Below are positions 43,348 to 49,566 of a stretch of 64,000 nt of DNA, one piece after another (positions within the stretch are counted from its first letter, which is position 1; each line of letters starts with the position of its first letter). The DNA is from a virus. The notes beneath the pieces were generated by a model. It was not told the DNA's origin. It did not search any database and saw only the letters and a program-made list of their open reading frames with translations. The stretch is taken from IMG/VR virus record IMGVR_UViG_3300023179_000029, positions 62,001 through 126,000 of that record, one strand, 5' to 3'. A program made the position numbers and the translations under genes.

Positions 43348-44620
43348 TTTCGTCTGATACTTGACTTTCAATACTTGGATGGTGACCATTCCTAAATGTC
43401 CAAGCCCCACCCATATCTTCTACAAGAGTAAGAGGAACTGGGCGATTAAAACTTTTAGTGCGCTGAATGATTTGCGCCCAATCTCCGGGTTGAGGATCGC
43501 GCTGACCACCAGAAGGTTGAATTGCAACTAACCAGCGTCCATCTGCGCCTTTAACAAATCTACCTGATGTATAAAGTTCTTGATTATCAAAATCTTCTAA
43601 TTGATTTTCAGCGTATCGACTGTATCTATCTTTAGCTTCCCAAAAATAGATACCATTCTGTTGTCCGCCCCAATGACTTGGAATGTTTTCTTCTGAAATT
43701 AAATTAGTTAAAACCATTGGTTTTGCCGTACTACTGCCGCTTCTTACGTTAATTGTATCTCCAGACTGCGGGGGTTCCTGACCCTCGCCGACTTCAACTT
43801 GAACTAACCATTTATTATCAAATTTCTGCCAAGTTCCATAAATATCTGATCTTTCAGATCCTGTATGCGGTCCAAGGGGATGCTCTGCGGAAGGTAAATT
43901 AAATTGTTGCTCAAGTGGGTCTTGCCTAGTTTCTTCCCTGCCTGCGGGAGTAGCAGGCGGTGGAACGCCCGGCTGATTAGCCGCATTGTTCCAACCGCAA
44001 CTATTGCAATGCATGCTGCCGTCTTCTTCAAGATAAACAGAATTATCATTAAAACATTCGGGGCAAGCGTTATCTTCGTCCCATCCACAATTTTCGCATT
44101 GTCTGACGGCAGGATCAACAGCATCTACTCCACACTGCGGGCAATTACCCTTTAGCGGCTCTTCGCCGGGGTTGGTATTCATTGTTGGAATGTTCTCAAG
44201 ACCCGCACCTGATGATGGTTCTTGAATAGCCTTCATAAGAGCATCCTCGGCTTCAAAAATATCTACCGGATGGAGGTCTTCATGTTCCCCACCTTCATCG
44301 AATTCATCCTCCATGGCAATTTCATCAAATTGGTGATACATATCACGAAGGGCCATAAATTCGTCACCATTAAGTCTTACCGTATATAGCTGCCGCTCAT
44401 TAGGGCCGCCATTATAAGTTTGATCAAGATGTTCTAAAATACTTTGATATTGAGAAGGATCAGTTATTCCGGTCCTATTTGCCCAAGTAATAATATCAAA
44501 AAGGCCCATAAGGCCACTCATATCTACATTAATAGTAAAATAAAGATTAGAATCGCCTAAATCAGAAACCTTTTTAATAGGTTCCTCATCTGGATTATCA
44601 AATAAGGAAAAGTGTCTCAT
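43334..44620 (-). CDS. Zinc-ribbon protein with internal repeat
   Basis: 428 residues. N-terminal part has QLYTVRLNGDEFMALRD and GAGLENIPT, both echoed in the 311-aa protein next door. The middle has zinc sites CPQCGVDAVDPAVRQCENCG and CPECFND...CNSCGW. The C-terminal 190 residues hold two ~60-residue copies of a domain (KWLVQVEVGEG...GDTINV and RWLVAIQPSGG...GDWAQI). Start shares a base with the next gene upstream. Role unknown. Confidence 0.6.
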   Translation of the reverse strand: MRHFSLFDNPDEEPIKKVSDLGDSNLYFTINVDMSGLMGLFDIITWANRTGITDPSQYQSILEHLDQTYNGGPNERQLYTVRLNGDEFMALRDMYHQFDEIAMEDEFDEGGEHEDLHPVDIFEAEDALMKAIQEPSSGAGLENIPTMNTNPGEEPLKGNCPQCGVDAVDPAVRQCENCGWDEDNACPECFNDNSVYLEEDGSMHCNSCGWNNAANQPGVPPPATPAGREETRQDPLEQQFNLPSAEHPLGPHTGSERSDIYGTWQKFDNKWLVQVEVGEGQEPPQSGDTINVRSGSSTAKPMVLTNLISEENIPSHWGGQQNGIYFWEAKDRYSRYAENQLEDFDNQELYTSGRFVKGADGRWLVAIQPSGGQRDPQPGDWAQIIQRTKSFNRPVPLTLVEDMGGAWTFRNGHHPSIESQVSDENETV

Positions 44621-45555
44621 TATTCAGGAAGGGTGGGAATGTCTTCAAGGCCAGATTGTGATCCTGCTACATCATACTCTGCTGTATCAAGGGCGGATAG
44701 CGCATCAAGCACTTTAGCGGCCTCTGGATTACTTTCGCCAATCATATTGAGAAATACCCTAAGTGCGCCTTTAATATTTGCTAGCTGGTCTGCATTGAGC
44801 CTGAGAGTGTAATAAGCACTTTGCAGCGGATCGCCAGCAAGATGAGCATTAAGTTGATCAGGGGTCATCGCCGCAATAATATGATCATCGGGCATGCTTG
44901 AGCGCAAAGGTTCCTGATTACTTGCAGCAGCCTGATTTACAATATCGGTTACTTCAGCCATAATTTGCTCCTCTGATGCGCCAGCGGCCCGCATTTCCCT
45001 AATAATTCTCACAACAGCCTGATTTACTTCAGGGGAAAGACTAGCATAGTCTTCATCAGTAAGATTGCTCTTTTTAAGTCGTTGGTCCATAGCTTCCTCT
45101 ATATCATTAATGCTGGGTTGTACTTCATCTTCAGGTACTCCGCCTTCAATCATTTGCTCCCTAAGAACAGAATCAAGATTTGGGTCAAGCTTATACCCAA
45201 CATGCGCAGTGTTTTGATTTGAATTGCCAAAGACTTCATTTACCATATCTTGTACCATTTTTTGATACGTAGGCGCATCAGATAATATTTTGTAATGTGC
45301 ATACATATTCATTGGTTGGCCAAAGTTTTGTGATTGAACAGCATTAGTGATGCGTTGCAAAAAGTAATTAAACCAATTATATGATACAAATTCGGGCTTT
45401 TGAGGACATGAATGCATCATATCTAAAGTGCCCTCTTTTGCATTTTCAATAACAATATCAAACATTTCCTGCGCTTCAGGATCTTGATCGTATTTTGCAA
45501 TCCAAAAATCGGCTTGATCGGCAGTAAAATTGAATTGAAGGGGATTGAATTCCAT
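44620..45555 (-). CDS. Virion-block protein, unknown
   Basis: 311 residues, mostly helical and acidic (MEFNPLQFNFTADQADFW...). The end AYYTLRLNADQLANIKGA to GLEDIPTLPE is similar to a part of the 428-aa protein, suggesting a shared module. First gene of the leftward set at 45.5 kb; its upstream region is AT-rich with TATAAAG-like elements but no convincing promoter. Confidence 0.55.
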   Translation of the reverse strand: MEFNPLQFNFTADQADFWIAKYDQDPEAQEMFDIVIENAKEGTLDMMHSCPQKPEFVSYNWFNYFLQRITNAVQSQNFGQPMNMYAHYKILSDAPTYQKMVQDMVNEVFGNSNQNTAHVGYKLDPNLDSVLREQMIEGGVPEDEVQPSINDIEEAMDQRLKKSNLTDEDYASLSPEVNQAVVRIIREMRAAGASEEQIMAEVTDIVNQAAASNQEPLRSSMPDDHIIAAMTPDQLNAHLAGDPLQSAYYTLRLNADQLANIKGALRVFLNMIGESNPEAAKVLDALSALDTAEYDVAGSQSGLEDIPTLPE

Positions 45556-45874
45556 ATAAGTTACTAGTCGCCCATTCCCAGCTTTAAGTGGCGCAGCCTT
45601 TCAGAAAAAACAACCCCTCCCGCGCAAACATCGGCTTTTTCAGATTCGACTTTATAGGCTTTATATTTAATAATTAAATATAAATTAAAATAAGGCGTTC
45701 TAAGCTTTGCTTTATTCAATCCGGGTAAATACTCAAATGATTTAATTCAATCCGGGAGAATGCGTTTATGGGCCTGCTGAGAGGATGCTAAGAAGGCAAT
45801 CCGAGGAAGCTTGCAAGCAAGCCGAGAGGATTGGGCGCGACTATATTATATCTTTTTTCTTATGTTTAATGTTT
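45556..45874. other. 319-bp intergenic region with short repeats
   Basis: No ORF with support. Contains an AT-rich palindromic stretch near 45670-45690, two copies of ATTCAATCCGGG (45714-45725, 45745-45756; 31 bp apart) and two of GAGAGGAT (45779-45786, 45824-45831), and a GCTTGCAAGC palindrome near 45809. Looks like a regulatory zone between divergent genes. Confidence 0.5.
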
Positions 45875-46114
45875 ATGAAGCACAATAGCTCACATGAAGC
45901 ACTCAAGAACAAGCCTTTTGAACTCTTAGCTTACAATCAAGACGTTTTTCGTCGGCAGTGGGAGAAGCGAGCAATGGAGGCGGCAGAAGCAGACGGTGGG
46001 CAATTCGGCGCAGCCTGTCAAGCGCTCATGGATGAAGCGGAGGATGCATGGGAAGAGAACCAGTACGAGCACCCAGCAGACATTATAATGTACTACTGGC
46101 GAAACAACTATTAA
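45875..46114 (+). CDS. Small acidic protein, unknown
   Basis: 79 residues from MKHNSSHEALKNKPFELL; a longer frame opens upstream at 45785, but residues there look like translated repeat. Helical, rich in Glu, Ala, Trp and Tyr (CQALMDEAEDAWEENQY). Followed by a strong terminator. No ribosome site is obvious. Confidence 0.5.
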   Translation: MKHNSSHEALKNKPFELLAYNQDVFRRQWEKRAMEAAEADGGQFGAACQALMDEAEDAWEENQYEHPADIIMYYWRNNY

Positions 46115-46133
46115 ACAATAATCGCTTTTCTTG

Positions 46134-46160
46134 AAAAGGTCCCTCAATGGGACCTTTTTA
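46134..46160. terminator. Bidirectional terminator
   Basis: AAAAGGTCCC/GGGACCTTTT stem (46134-46143, 46149-46158), TCAAT loop, T-run on the right. Separates the convergent 79-aa and 38-aa genes. Confidence 0.9.
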
Positions 46161-46274
46161 TTTGGGTGTATGGCCCTTCTGCTTACCCTTGTCGCGAAGC
46201 TTCTGCTTATACGACTTGAACTTAGCGCTATAGCTACCCGTGTTCGATGATTTATTATTATTTTCTTTCTTCAT
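46158..46274 (-). CDS. 38-residue basic protein
   Basis: MKKENNNKSSNTGSYSAKF...KQKGHTPK: Lys/Asn/Ser-rich and disordered-looking. Similar in style to the 50-residue basic gene at 49.3 kb. No ribosome site is obvious, but the terminator directly follows its stop. Could bind nucleic acid. Confidence 0.45.
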   Translation of the reverse strand: MKKENNNKSSNTGSYSAKFKSYKQKLRDKGKQKGHTPK

Positions 46275-46300
46275 ATAAATTAATTGCCGGTTAAGGCCAA

Positions 46301-46326
46301 AATATGACCTATAAATATGACCTATA
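46301..46326. repeat. Perfect tandem 13-bp repeat
   Basis: AATATGACCTATA occurs twice head to tail, directly before a TGA-TATAGT extended -10. Looks like a two-site operator for a regulator of the small leader transcript and perhaps of the divergent 38-aa gene. Confidence 0.6.
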
Positions 46327-46338
46327 TTTACCTTAACC

Positions 46339-46347
46339 TGATATAGT
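46339..46347 (+). promoter_or_regulatory. Extended -10 promoter of the leader transcript
   Basis: TGATATAGT (46339-46347), TGn plus TATAGT, with no -35 at 16-18 nt. Expected start about 46354, some 23 nt before the ATG of a 24-codon ORF with AAAGG upstream. Confidence 0.5.
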
Positions 46348-46376
46348 ATTAGGTATAGACCAAAGAAAGGCCAACC

Positions 46377-46451
46377 ATGACCATCACATTATTTTTATTT
46401 TTATTTTTCACTGTAAACATCACCATCGTAAACAATCGGGTACCCAAATAA
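46377..46451 (+). CDS. 24-residue hydrophobic leader-like peptide
   Basis: MTITLFLFLFFTVNITIVNN...K, with AAAGG spaced about 7 nt. The centre is Leu/Phe-rich, so it could sit in the membrane. Its stop codon lies in the loop of the terminator hairpin that follows, which suggests attenuation control or a type-I-toxin-like peptide. No antisense RNA was identified. Confidence 0.45.
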   Translation: MTITLFLFLFFTVNITIVNNRVPK

Positions 46452-46470
46452 GGGACCCGATTTATTTTTT
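46434..46470 (+). terminator. Terminator overlapping the leader stop codon
   Basis: AATCGGGTACCC / GGGACCCGATT pair with one bulged A (11 bp), loop AAATAA contains the stop codon, followed by TTATTTTTTAT. Confidence 0.75.
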
Positions 46471-46501
46471 ATATATGGGACCCAATTATTTTTTATATTA
46501 G
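46452..46501. repeat. Duplicated GGGACCC-AT-rich unit
   Basis: GGGACCCGATTTATTTTTTATAT is followed directly by a second near copy starting GGGACCCAATTATTTTTTAT (46478 onward), and GGGACCCG recurs at about 46517. Looks like a tandem duplication of terminator tails. Confidence 0.5.
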
Positions 46502-46662
46502 GTACCATCAAAAAGGGACCCGTCTTCGATACTCATTTCCTAAGCAAACAGCCCCGTCCATAGGGGCAAAAAGAAGACTGGGGGTTACCCTATCCCAAGC
46601 TACAATAGGGACTCCTAAAGATCCTCAGCCTTTACCATACCTTTACTATTGGTGTGATAGGA

Positions 46663-46686
46663 GGGAGGGGATGTCTTTCCCCTCCC
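46663..46686 (-). terminator. GC-rich hairpin (U-less terminator)
   Basis: GGGAGGGG/CCCCTCCC, 8 bp perfect, 8-nt loop. It follows the 93-aa gene. No T-run follows on the minus strand, as for other hairpins in this region. Confidence 0.5.
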
Positions 46687-46698
46687 TTTACTATCTCT

Positions 46699-46980
46699 TT
46701 ACTCTGCGTCTACCTTGATGCTGAGGTTGTGAGCCGTGGTCAGGTGGGCGATGGCATCGTGCAGCTTGATGTAGCCTGCGTCCATGCTGTCCCACCTCAG
46801 ATCCCTGTTGATGCTGATGGGGTGCCACTCCACCATGTTTGCGTCAGGGATGAAGTCCCTAGCGTTGCTTGCTTCGATGCAGGCGTTGATCTCCATCTCC
46901 ATTTCGTGCAACTCCTCCACGATGTTGTAGAGGCGGTCAGTGATGGATACTACGGTTGAGGTACTTCCTGTGTTGTTCAT
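46699..46980 (-). CDS. Small helical protein, probably leaderless
   Basis: 93 residues from MNNTGSTSTVVSITDRLYN. An ATG at 46989 lies within the -10 box and cannot be used; the predicted start of transcription falls at the ATG 46980. The body is helical and acidic (NIVEELHEMEMEINACIE), ending in LTTAHNLSIKVDAE. No family recognised. Flanked by a TTTACC promoter and a GC-rich hairpin. Confidence 0.65.
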   Translation of the reverse strand: MNNTGSTSTVVSITDRLYNIVEELHEMEMEINACIEASNARDFIPDANMVEWHPISINRDLRWDSMDAGYIKLHDAIAHLTTAHNLSIKVDAE

Positions 46981-46987
46981 GCTATGC

Positions 46988-47021
46988 ATGTTAGCAGGTC
47001 GTGGGTAAAGAGCAGGCTAAA
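46988..47021 (-). promoter_or_regulatory. TTTACC-type promoter 1
   Basis: -10 TAACAT (46988-46993), 10 nt, box TTTACC (47004-47009), second box TTTAGCC ending 47021. Drives the 93-aa gene, probably leaderless. Confidence 0.7.
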
Positions 47022-47253
47022 CCTTAGCCTGCTGCTCTCCCTTGTCGAACCTCTGGCTGACTCCCTGCGCCATTTCGAGGATCTCCAGCGCCTTCTCCAG
47101 AGGAGCGGTAGCGTCTTCGATCAGGTGGAAGCGGCGGTCGTCAAGGTCATTGACTGCCTCAGTCTCTACGAGTTCCATGTAGAGATCGTTAGCGCCCTTC
47201 AGTGCTTCCTCTGTCGCGCTGATGATCTCTTCGATCTTGTCTGTGGTGGTCAT
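47017..47253 (-). CDS. Small acidic helical protein
   Basis: 78 residues (MTTTDKIEEIISATEEALKG...). Amphipathic helices throughout with many Glu and Ala. GGAAGGA ribosome site, TTTACC promoter 25 nt further up. No family recognised. Confidence 0.65.
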   Translation of the reverse strand: MTTTDKIEEIISATEEALKGANDLYMELVETEAVNDLDDRRFHLIEDATAPLEKALEILEMAQGVSQRFDKGEQQAKV

Positions 47254-47284
47254 GGCGTCCTTCCGGTTGATTGACTGTAGGTGA

Positions 47285-47317
47285 ACCTTAGCAGCCTGAT
47301 GGTAAAGGGCGAGTAAA
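47285..47317 (-). promoter_or_regulatory. TTTACC-type promoter 2
   Basis: -10 TAAGGT (47285-47290), 10 nt, TTTACC (47301-47306), TTTACT (47312-47317). Drives the 78-aa gene. Confidence 0.7.
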
Positions 47318-47362
47318 GCTTTGTTTCATGTTGCGCAACCTGCAACGGCGGCGGCCCTTGTT

Positions 47363-47413
47363 CCTTCCCGCCCTCCCTGCATGATAGCGAGGACAGGGTA
47401 AAGAAAAGGCAAA
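47363..47413 (-). promoter_or_regulatory. TTTACC-type promoter 3 with G-rich start
   Basis: -10 TATCAT (47381-47386), 10 nt, TTTACC (47397-47402), TTTGCC (47408-47413). Transcript would start inside GGGAGGGCGGGAAGG (47363-47377) and run about 60 nt without a substantial ORF into promoter 2. Confidence 0.65.
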
Positions 47414-47416
47414 GCT

Positions 47417-47593
47417 TTATTCAAAGTATGACTCTGGAAGCTCTGCTGCATAGATGTATTCAGGCTCTGCATCCTCTGGGATCCATGTGGCGGCGGCCTT
47501 TGCTGTGCGGATTACCTCTGCATTAGTGGCGTCCGTGGGGTTCTCATTGTGGGCTTTCACTGCGGCCCTGTATGCTTCTCTCAGTTCGTTCAT
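47417..47593 (-). CDS. Small Ala-rich protein, probably leaderless
   Basis: 58 residues from MNELREAYRAAVKAHNEN. The ATG lies 7 nt after the -10 box of promoter 4, so the message should begin at the start codon. Helix-rich N-terminal part, then PEDAEPEYIYAAELPESYFE. No family recognised. Confidence 0.6.
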   Translation of the reverse strand: MNELREAYRAAVKAHNENPTDATNAEVIRTAKAAATWIPEDAEPEYIYAAELPESYFE

Positions 47594-47599
47594 GCTTTC

Positions 47600-47632
47600 A
47601 GCATAGCAGGTTGATTGTAAAGACAAGGTAAA
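47600..47632 (-). promoter_or_regulatory. TTTACC-type promoter 4
   Basis: -10 TATGCT (47600-47605), 10 nt, TTTACA (47616-47621), TTTACC (47627-47632). Leaderless start at 47593. Confidence 0.7.
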
Positions 47633-47659
47633 ACATACGGCGGCGGCTAACTACTATTT

Positions 47660-47710
47660 CCTTCCCGCCCTCCCTGCATTATAGCGCCCCTTCGGTAAAG
47701 AGAGGGTAAA
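47660..47710 (-). promoter_or_regulatory. TTTACC-type promoter 5 with G-rich start
   Basis: -10 TATAAT (47678-47683), 10 nt, TTTACC (47694-47699), TTTACC (47705-47710). Transcript begins at GGGAGGGCGGGAAGG (47660-47674); no ORF before promoter 4. Confidence 0.7.
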
Positions 47711-47715
47711 GGATT

Positions 47716-47742
47716 GGAGGGGGTGATTGGCCCACCCCCTCC
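47716..47742 (-). terminator. GC-rich hairpin after winged-helix gene
   Basis: GGAGGGGGTG/CACCCCCTCC, 10 bp perfect with 7-nt loop. The only T-run is the TTTACC box of promoter 5, so terminator and promoter abut. Confidence 0.6.
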
Positions 47743-47753
47743 GTTCCCTTCTG

Positions 47754-48029
47754 CTAGCTGGCCTTCGCGGCGAGCTTGCGGCCCTTGTCGGTGAGGCCGT
47801 AGGTGTGGGCAGGGCGTCCGCGCTGCGGCTTCATCACCTTGCCGGTCACCTTGACCAGACCCTGAGCGACCATCCGGGTCATGAGCGACGGCTGCTGCTC
47901 CAGCGAAACAGCGGTGGCCTTGCCCTTGCTCTCCTTGATCTCCTTGAGGATCTGAGCGGCCTTGACCTCGTAAGCAGCGGTACGGTGGTGCTTCTCGGTC
48001 TTGGTGGTCTTGTCGGTCTTGGTAGCCAT
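47754..48029 (-). CDS. Small winged-helix DNA-binding protein (putative)
   Basis: 91 residues from MATKTDKTTKTEKHHR, with AAAGGAG spaced 6-7 nt (an upstream ATG at 48062 has only AAGG). The C-terminal half SLMTRMVAQGLVKVTGKV...GRPAHTYGLTDKGRKLA has the helix, wing and LTxKGR end of winged-helix regulators. The N-terminus is Lys/Thr-rich. It is a candidate regulator for this gene region, though no direct link to the TTTACC boxes is shown. Confidence 0.6.
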   Translation of the reverse strand: MATKTDKTTKTEKHHRTAAYEVKAAQILKEIKESKGKATAVSLEQQPSLMTRMVAQGLVKVTGKVMKPQRGRPAHTYGLTDKGRKLAAKAS

Positions 48030-48082
48030 GTGGCTCTCCTTTGGTTGAGTGGTAATCACCATTTGATTACCTTGTGCAATGC

Positions 48083-48115
48083 ACTATAGCGGGTTGATAG
48101 TAAAGAGAAAGGAAA
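48083..48115 (-). promoter_or_regulatory. TTTACC-type promoter 6
   Basis: -10 TATAGT (48083-48088), 10 nt, TTTACT (48099-48104), TTTCCT (48110-48115). Drives the winged-helix gene with a ~45-nt leader. Confidence 0.65.
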
Positions 48116-48158
48116 GACAAGGCAAAAGTTAGGTAAAGCTTTGTTTGCCACCCTTTCT

Positions 48159-48207
48159 CCGACCCGCCCTCCCTATTTTATCATTGAGCAGGTAAAGAAC
48201 GGGTAAA
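48159..48207 (-). promoter_or_regulatory. TTTACC-type promoter 7 with G-rich start
   Basis: -10 TAAAAT (48175-48180), 10 nt, TTTACC (48191-48196), TTTACC (48202-48207). GGGAGGGCGGGTCGG (48159-48173) lies at the start. Confidence 0.65.
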
Positions 48208-48228
48208 GCCGGGGCTTTCGCCCCGGCT
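48207..48228 (-). terminator. GC-rich hairpin
   Basis: AGCCGGGG/CCCCGGCT with CTTTCG loop, directly followed leftward by the TTTACC box of promoter 7. Ends the 72-aa gene transcript. Confidence 0.65.
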
Positions 48229-48257
48229 CACCTGCGCCGCTCAACCAAACGGCAAAC

Positions 48258-48476
48258 TTAGTCTGCGAGTGCGTAATCTTCGTTGAGGCTGTCGAAGTAG
48301 CCTGTGATAGCCTCAGTGATACGGCTACCAAGCTCTGCCTCATCCAGATCGGCTTCTGCCGGTGTGAACGGAGTCTTGGGAACTGCGACAAGGATCAGAC
48401 AATCCTCATGTGCCTCTGCCTCCTGAGCAAGCTCGTAGAAAGACTTATTTTTGTTACGACGGTTGAAGATACCCAT
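48258..48476 (-). CDS. Small acidic protein, unknown
   Basis: 72 residues (MGIFNRRNKNKSFYELAQ...). Basic N-terminus, then LILVAVPKTPFTPAEADLDEAELG and an acidic helix. GAAAGGAAC ribosome site. No family recognised. Confidence 0.6.
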   Translation of the reverse strand: MGIFNRRNKNKSFYELAQEAEAHEDCLILVAVPKTPFTPAEADLDEAELGSRITEAITGYFDSLNEDYALAD

Positions 48477-48510
48477 TTGGGTTCCTTTCGGTTGATTTAC
48501 TGTGTCCTAC

Positions 48511-48543
48511 ACTCTAGCAGATGCTAGGTAAAAAGAGAGTAAA
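48511..48543 (-). promoter_or_regulatory. TTTACC-type promoter 8
   Basis: -10 TAGAGT (48511-48516), 10 nt, TTTACC (48527-48532), TTTACT (48538-48543). Drives the 72-aa gene. Confidence 0.65.
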
Positions 48544-48616
48544 GCTACGACACGGGCTGCCTATAATGAGGTCTTACGCAAATATCATCTGGCCGTAAGC
48601 CTTACTCTCATTTACT

Positions 48617-48650
48617 ACATTAGCAGGTCAATGGTAAAGACCTTGCTAAA
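48617..48650 (-). promoter_or_regulatory. TTTACC-type promoter 9, leads into a non-coding stretch
   Basis: -10 TAATGT (48617-48622), 10 nt, TTTACC (48633-48638), TTTAGC (48645-48650). The next ~90 nt hold only an 8-codon ORF before promoter 8. Confidence 0.6.
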
Positions 48651-48682
48651 CTTTGTATCCCGCTCCACTCGCTAATGCGAGA

Positions 48683-48705
48683 GGGAGGGGATCGCACCCC
48701 CTCCC
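48683..48705 (-). terminator. GC-rich hairpin
   Basis: GGGAGGGG/CCCCTCCC (48683-48690, 48698-48705), 7-nt loop, after the 85-aa gene. Confidence 0.55.
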
Positions 48706-48712
48706 TTTGCTA

Positions 48713-48970
48713 CTAGTTTGCCGTAACAGCGCCCAGCATCTTCTCCATCTCGGTCATGTTTTGGGCTGCTGCCAGCAGTGCCTCATTGCGAAGCTCAGTC
48801 CCGCCGATAGTCTCGGCCAGATCAGCAAGGCTATCCAGAAAATTCTCGCCCGTCATTCTGACCAGAAACCCCGGTACTTCCTGCTCGTTCGGGGTCTGCC
48901 CCATAGTGGCACACACTGCCATCATCTCGCTCAGGATCTTGGTGGCTTCTGCCTTCTGCTGCTCGTTCAT
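48713..48970 (-). CDS. Small helical protein, unknown
   Basis: 85 residues (MNEQQKAEATKILSEMMA...), predominantly helical and Glu/Ala-rich (LDSLADLAETIGGTELRN). GGGAGG ribosome site 5 nt before the ATG. Transcribed from TTTACC promoter 10. No family recognised. Confidence 0.65.
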   Translation of the reverse strand: MNEQQKAEATKILSEMMAVCATMGQTPNEQEVPGFLVRMTGENFLDSLADLAETIGGTELRNEALLAAAQNMTEMEKMLGAVTAN

Positions 48971-49005
48971 TTCTACCTCCCGGTAGTGGTTGATTTGTGT
49001 TTACT

Positions 49006-49039
49006 ACCTTAGCAGGTCTTAGGTAAAGACTTTGCTAAT
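49006..49039 (-). promoter_or_regulatory. TTTACC-type promoter 10
   Basis: -10 TAAGGT (49006-49011), 10 nt, TTTACC (49022-49027), weak second box near 49034. Drives the 85-aa gene. Confidence 0.65.
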
Positions 49040-49202
49040 CTTCTGGATTGTGCTTTTTATCACAATCGTTACAAAGCCATCCACCCGGCGGCATAGGCTC
49101 TGATGACATTACAATGCCGGTATGGAGGGCGCTATGCTTCCACGGTACAGTGAATACCACTCCGCAATCGAAGCACACCTCCCAAACCTCATGCGTTTGC
49201 AT
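49035..49202 (-). CDS. Small zinc-ribbon protein
   Basis: 55 residues from MQTHEVWEVCFDCGVVF; AAAGGAG spaced 6 nt. CFDCG near residue 10 and CNDCDKKH near 45 form a two-knuckle zinc site. The longer frame to 49229 would overlap the -10 box. No specific family. Confidence 0.65.
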   Translation of the reverse strand: MQTHEVWEVCFDCGVVFTVPWKHSALHTGIVMSSEPMPPGGWLCNDCDKKHNPED

Positions 49203-49227
49203 AATAACTCCTTTGGTTGATGCAATC

Positions 49228-49260
49228 ACCTTAGCAGGCTATTAGTAAAGAGATCGCAAA
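49228..49260 (-). promoter_or_regulatory. TTTACC-type promoter 11
   Basis: -10 TAAGGT (49228-49233), 10 nt, TTTACT (49244-49249), TTTGCG (49255-49260). Drives the zinc-ribbon gene; its boxes overlap the 3' end of the basic gene upstream. Confidence 0.65.
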
Positions 49261-49394
49261 GCCTGCTTACTGCTCTTTCGATCCTTCTTATTCTTTTGTT
49301 TCTTTGAAGGATCATGGCTGCCTGCACTGTTCCTCATGTGAGCAGCGACGGCGACCAAGTTTCTAGTTTTGGGTTGAGTGATCTTTTTCATCAT
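49242..49394 (-). CDS. 50-residue basic protein, leaderless
   Basis: MMKKITQPKTRNLVAVAAHM...KKQKNKKDRKSSKQALRSLY. The ATG pair lies 6-9 nt after the -10 box of promoter 12, so the message is probably leaderless. Very basic and Lys/Ser-rich; may bind nucleic acid. Its end runs through the boxes of promoter 11. Confidence 0.55.
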   Translation of the reverse strand: MMKKITQPKTRNLVAVAAHMRNSAGSHDPSKKQKNKKDRKSSKQALRSLY

Positions 49395-49399
49395 TAGTT

Positions 49400-49432
49400 A
49401 CGTTAGCAGGTGGATGGTAAAGAGAGTGTAAA
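49400..49432 (-). promoter_or_regulatory. TTTACC-type promoter 12
   Basis: -10 TAACGT (49400-49405), 10 nt, TTTACC (49416-49421), TTTACA (49427-49432). Leaderless start for the 50-aa basic gene. Confidence 0.7.
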
Positions 49433-49437
49433 ACATC

Positions 49438-49470
49438 CTACTAGTAGATTTGTCAGCTTCCTACTAGTAG
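49438..49470. repeat. Two copies of palindrome CTACTAGTAG
   Basis: Palindromic decamers at 49438-49447 and 49461-49470, 23 bp apart, within the non-coding transcript between promoters 13 and 12. Possible dimer-binding sites or small hairpins. Confidence 0.5.
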
Positions 49471-49492
49471 TTTGGTCAGGTGTTTGTCTGGT

Positions 49493-49544
49493 CCGTCCCG
49501 CCCACCCTGTCATTGTAGCGCAAAGCGGGTAAAGAAAGAGTAAA
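49493..49544 (-). promoter_or_regulatory. TTTACC-type promoter 13 with G-rich start
   Basis: -10 TACAAT (49512-49517), 10 nt, TTTACC (49528-49533), TTTACT (49539-49544). GGGTGGGCGGGACGG (49493-49507) lies at the start; about 75 nt without ORF follow. Confidence 0.65.
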
Positions 49545-49566
49545 GGCCGGGGCTTTCGCCCCGGCC
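49545..49566 (-). terminator. GC-rich hairpin ending the non-coding transcript
   Basis: GGCCGGGG/CCCCGGCC with CTTTCG loop, followed leftward by TTTACTC. Confidence 0.65.

Noticed and set aside
46631-46703. TTTACC pairs on the plus strand (46631-46647 and 46687-46703) as rightward promoters
   Set aside because: Box spacing is right, but no gene follows on the plus strand and the -10 at the second pair is poor.
47754-48062. Longer start of the winged-helix gene (11 extra codons)
   Set aside because: Only AAGG precedes the first ATG; the second has AAAGGAG at proper spacing, so 48029 was chosen.
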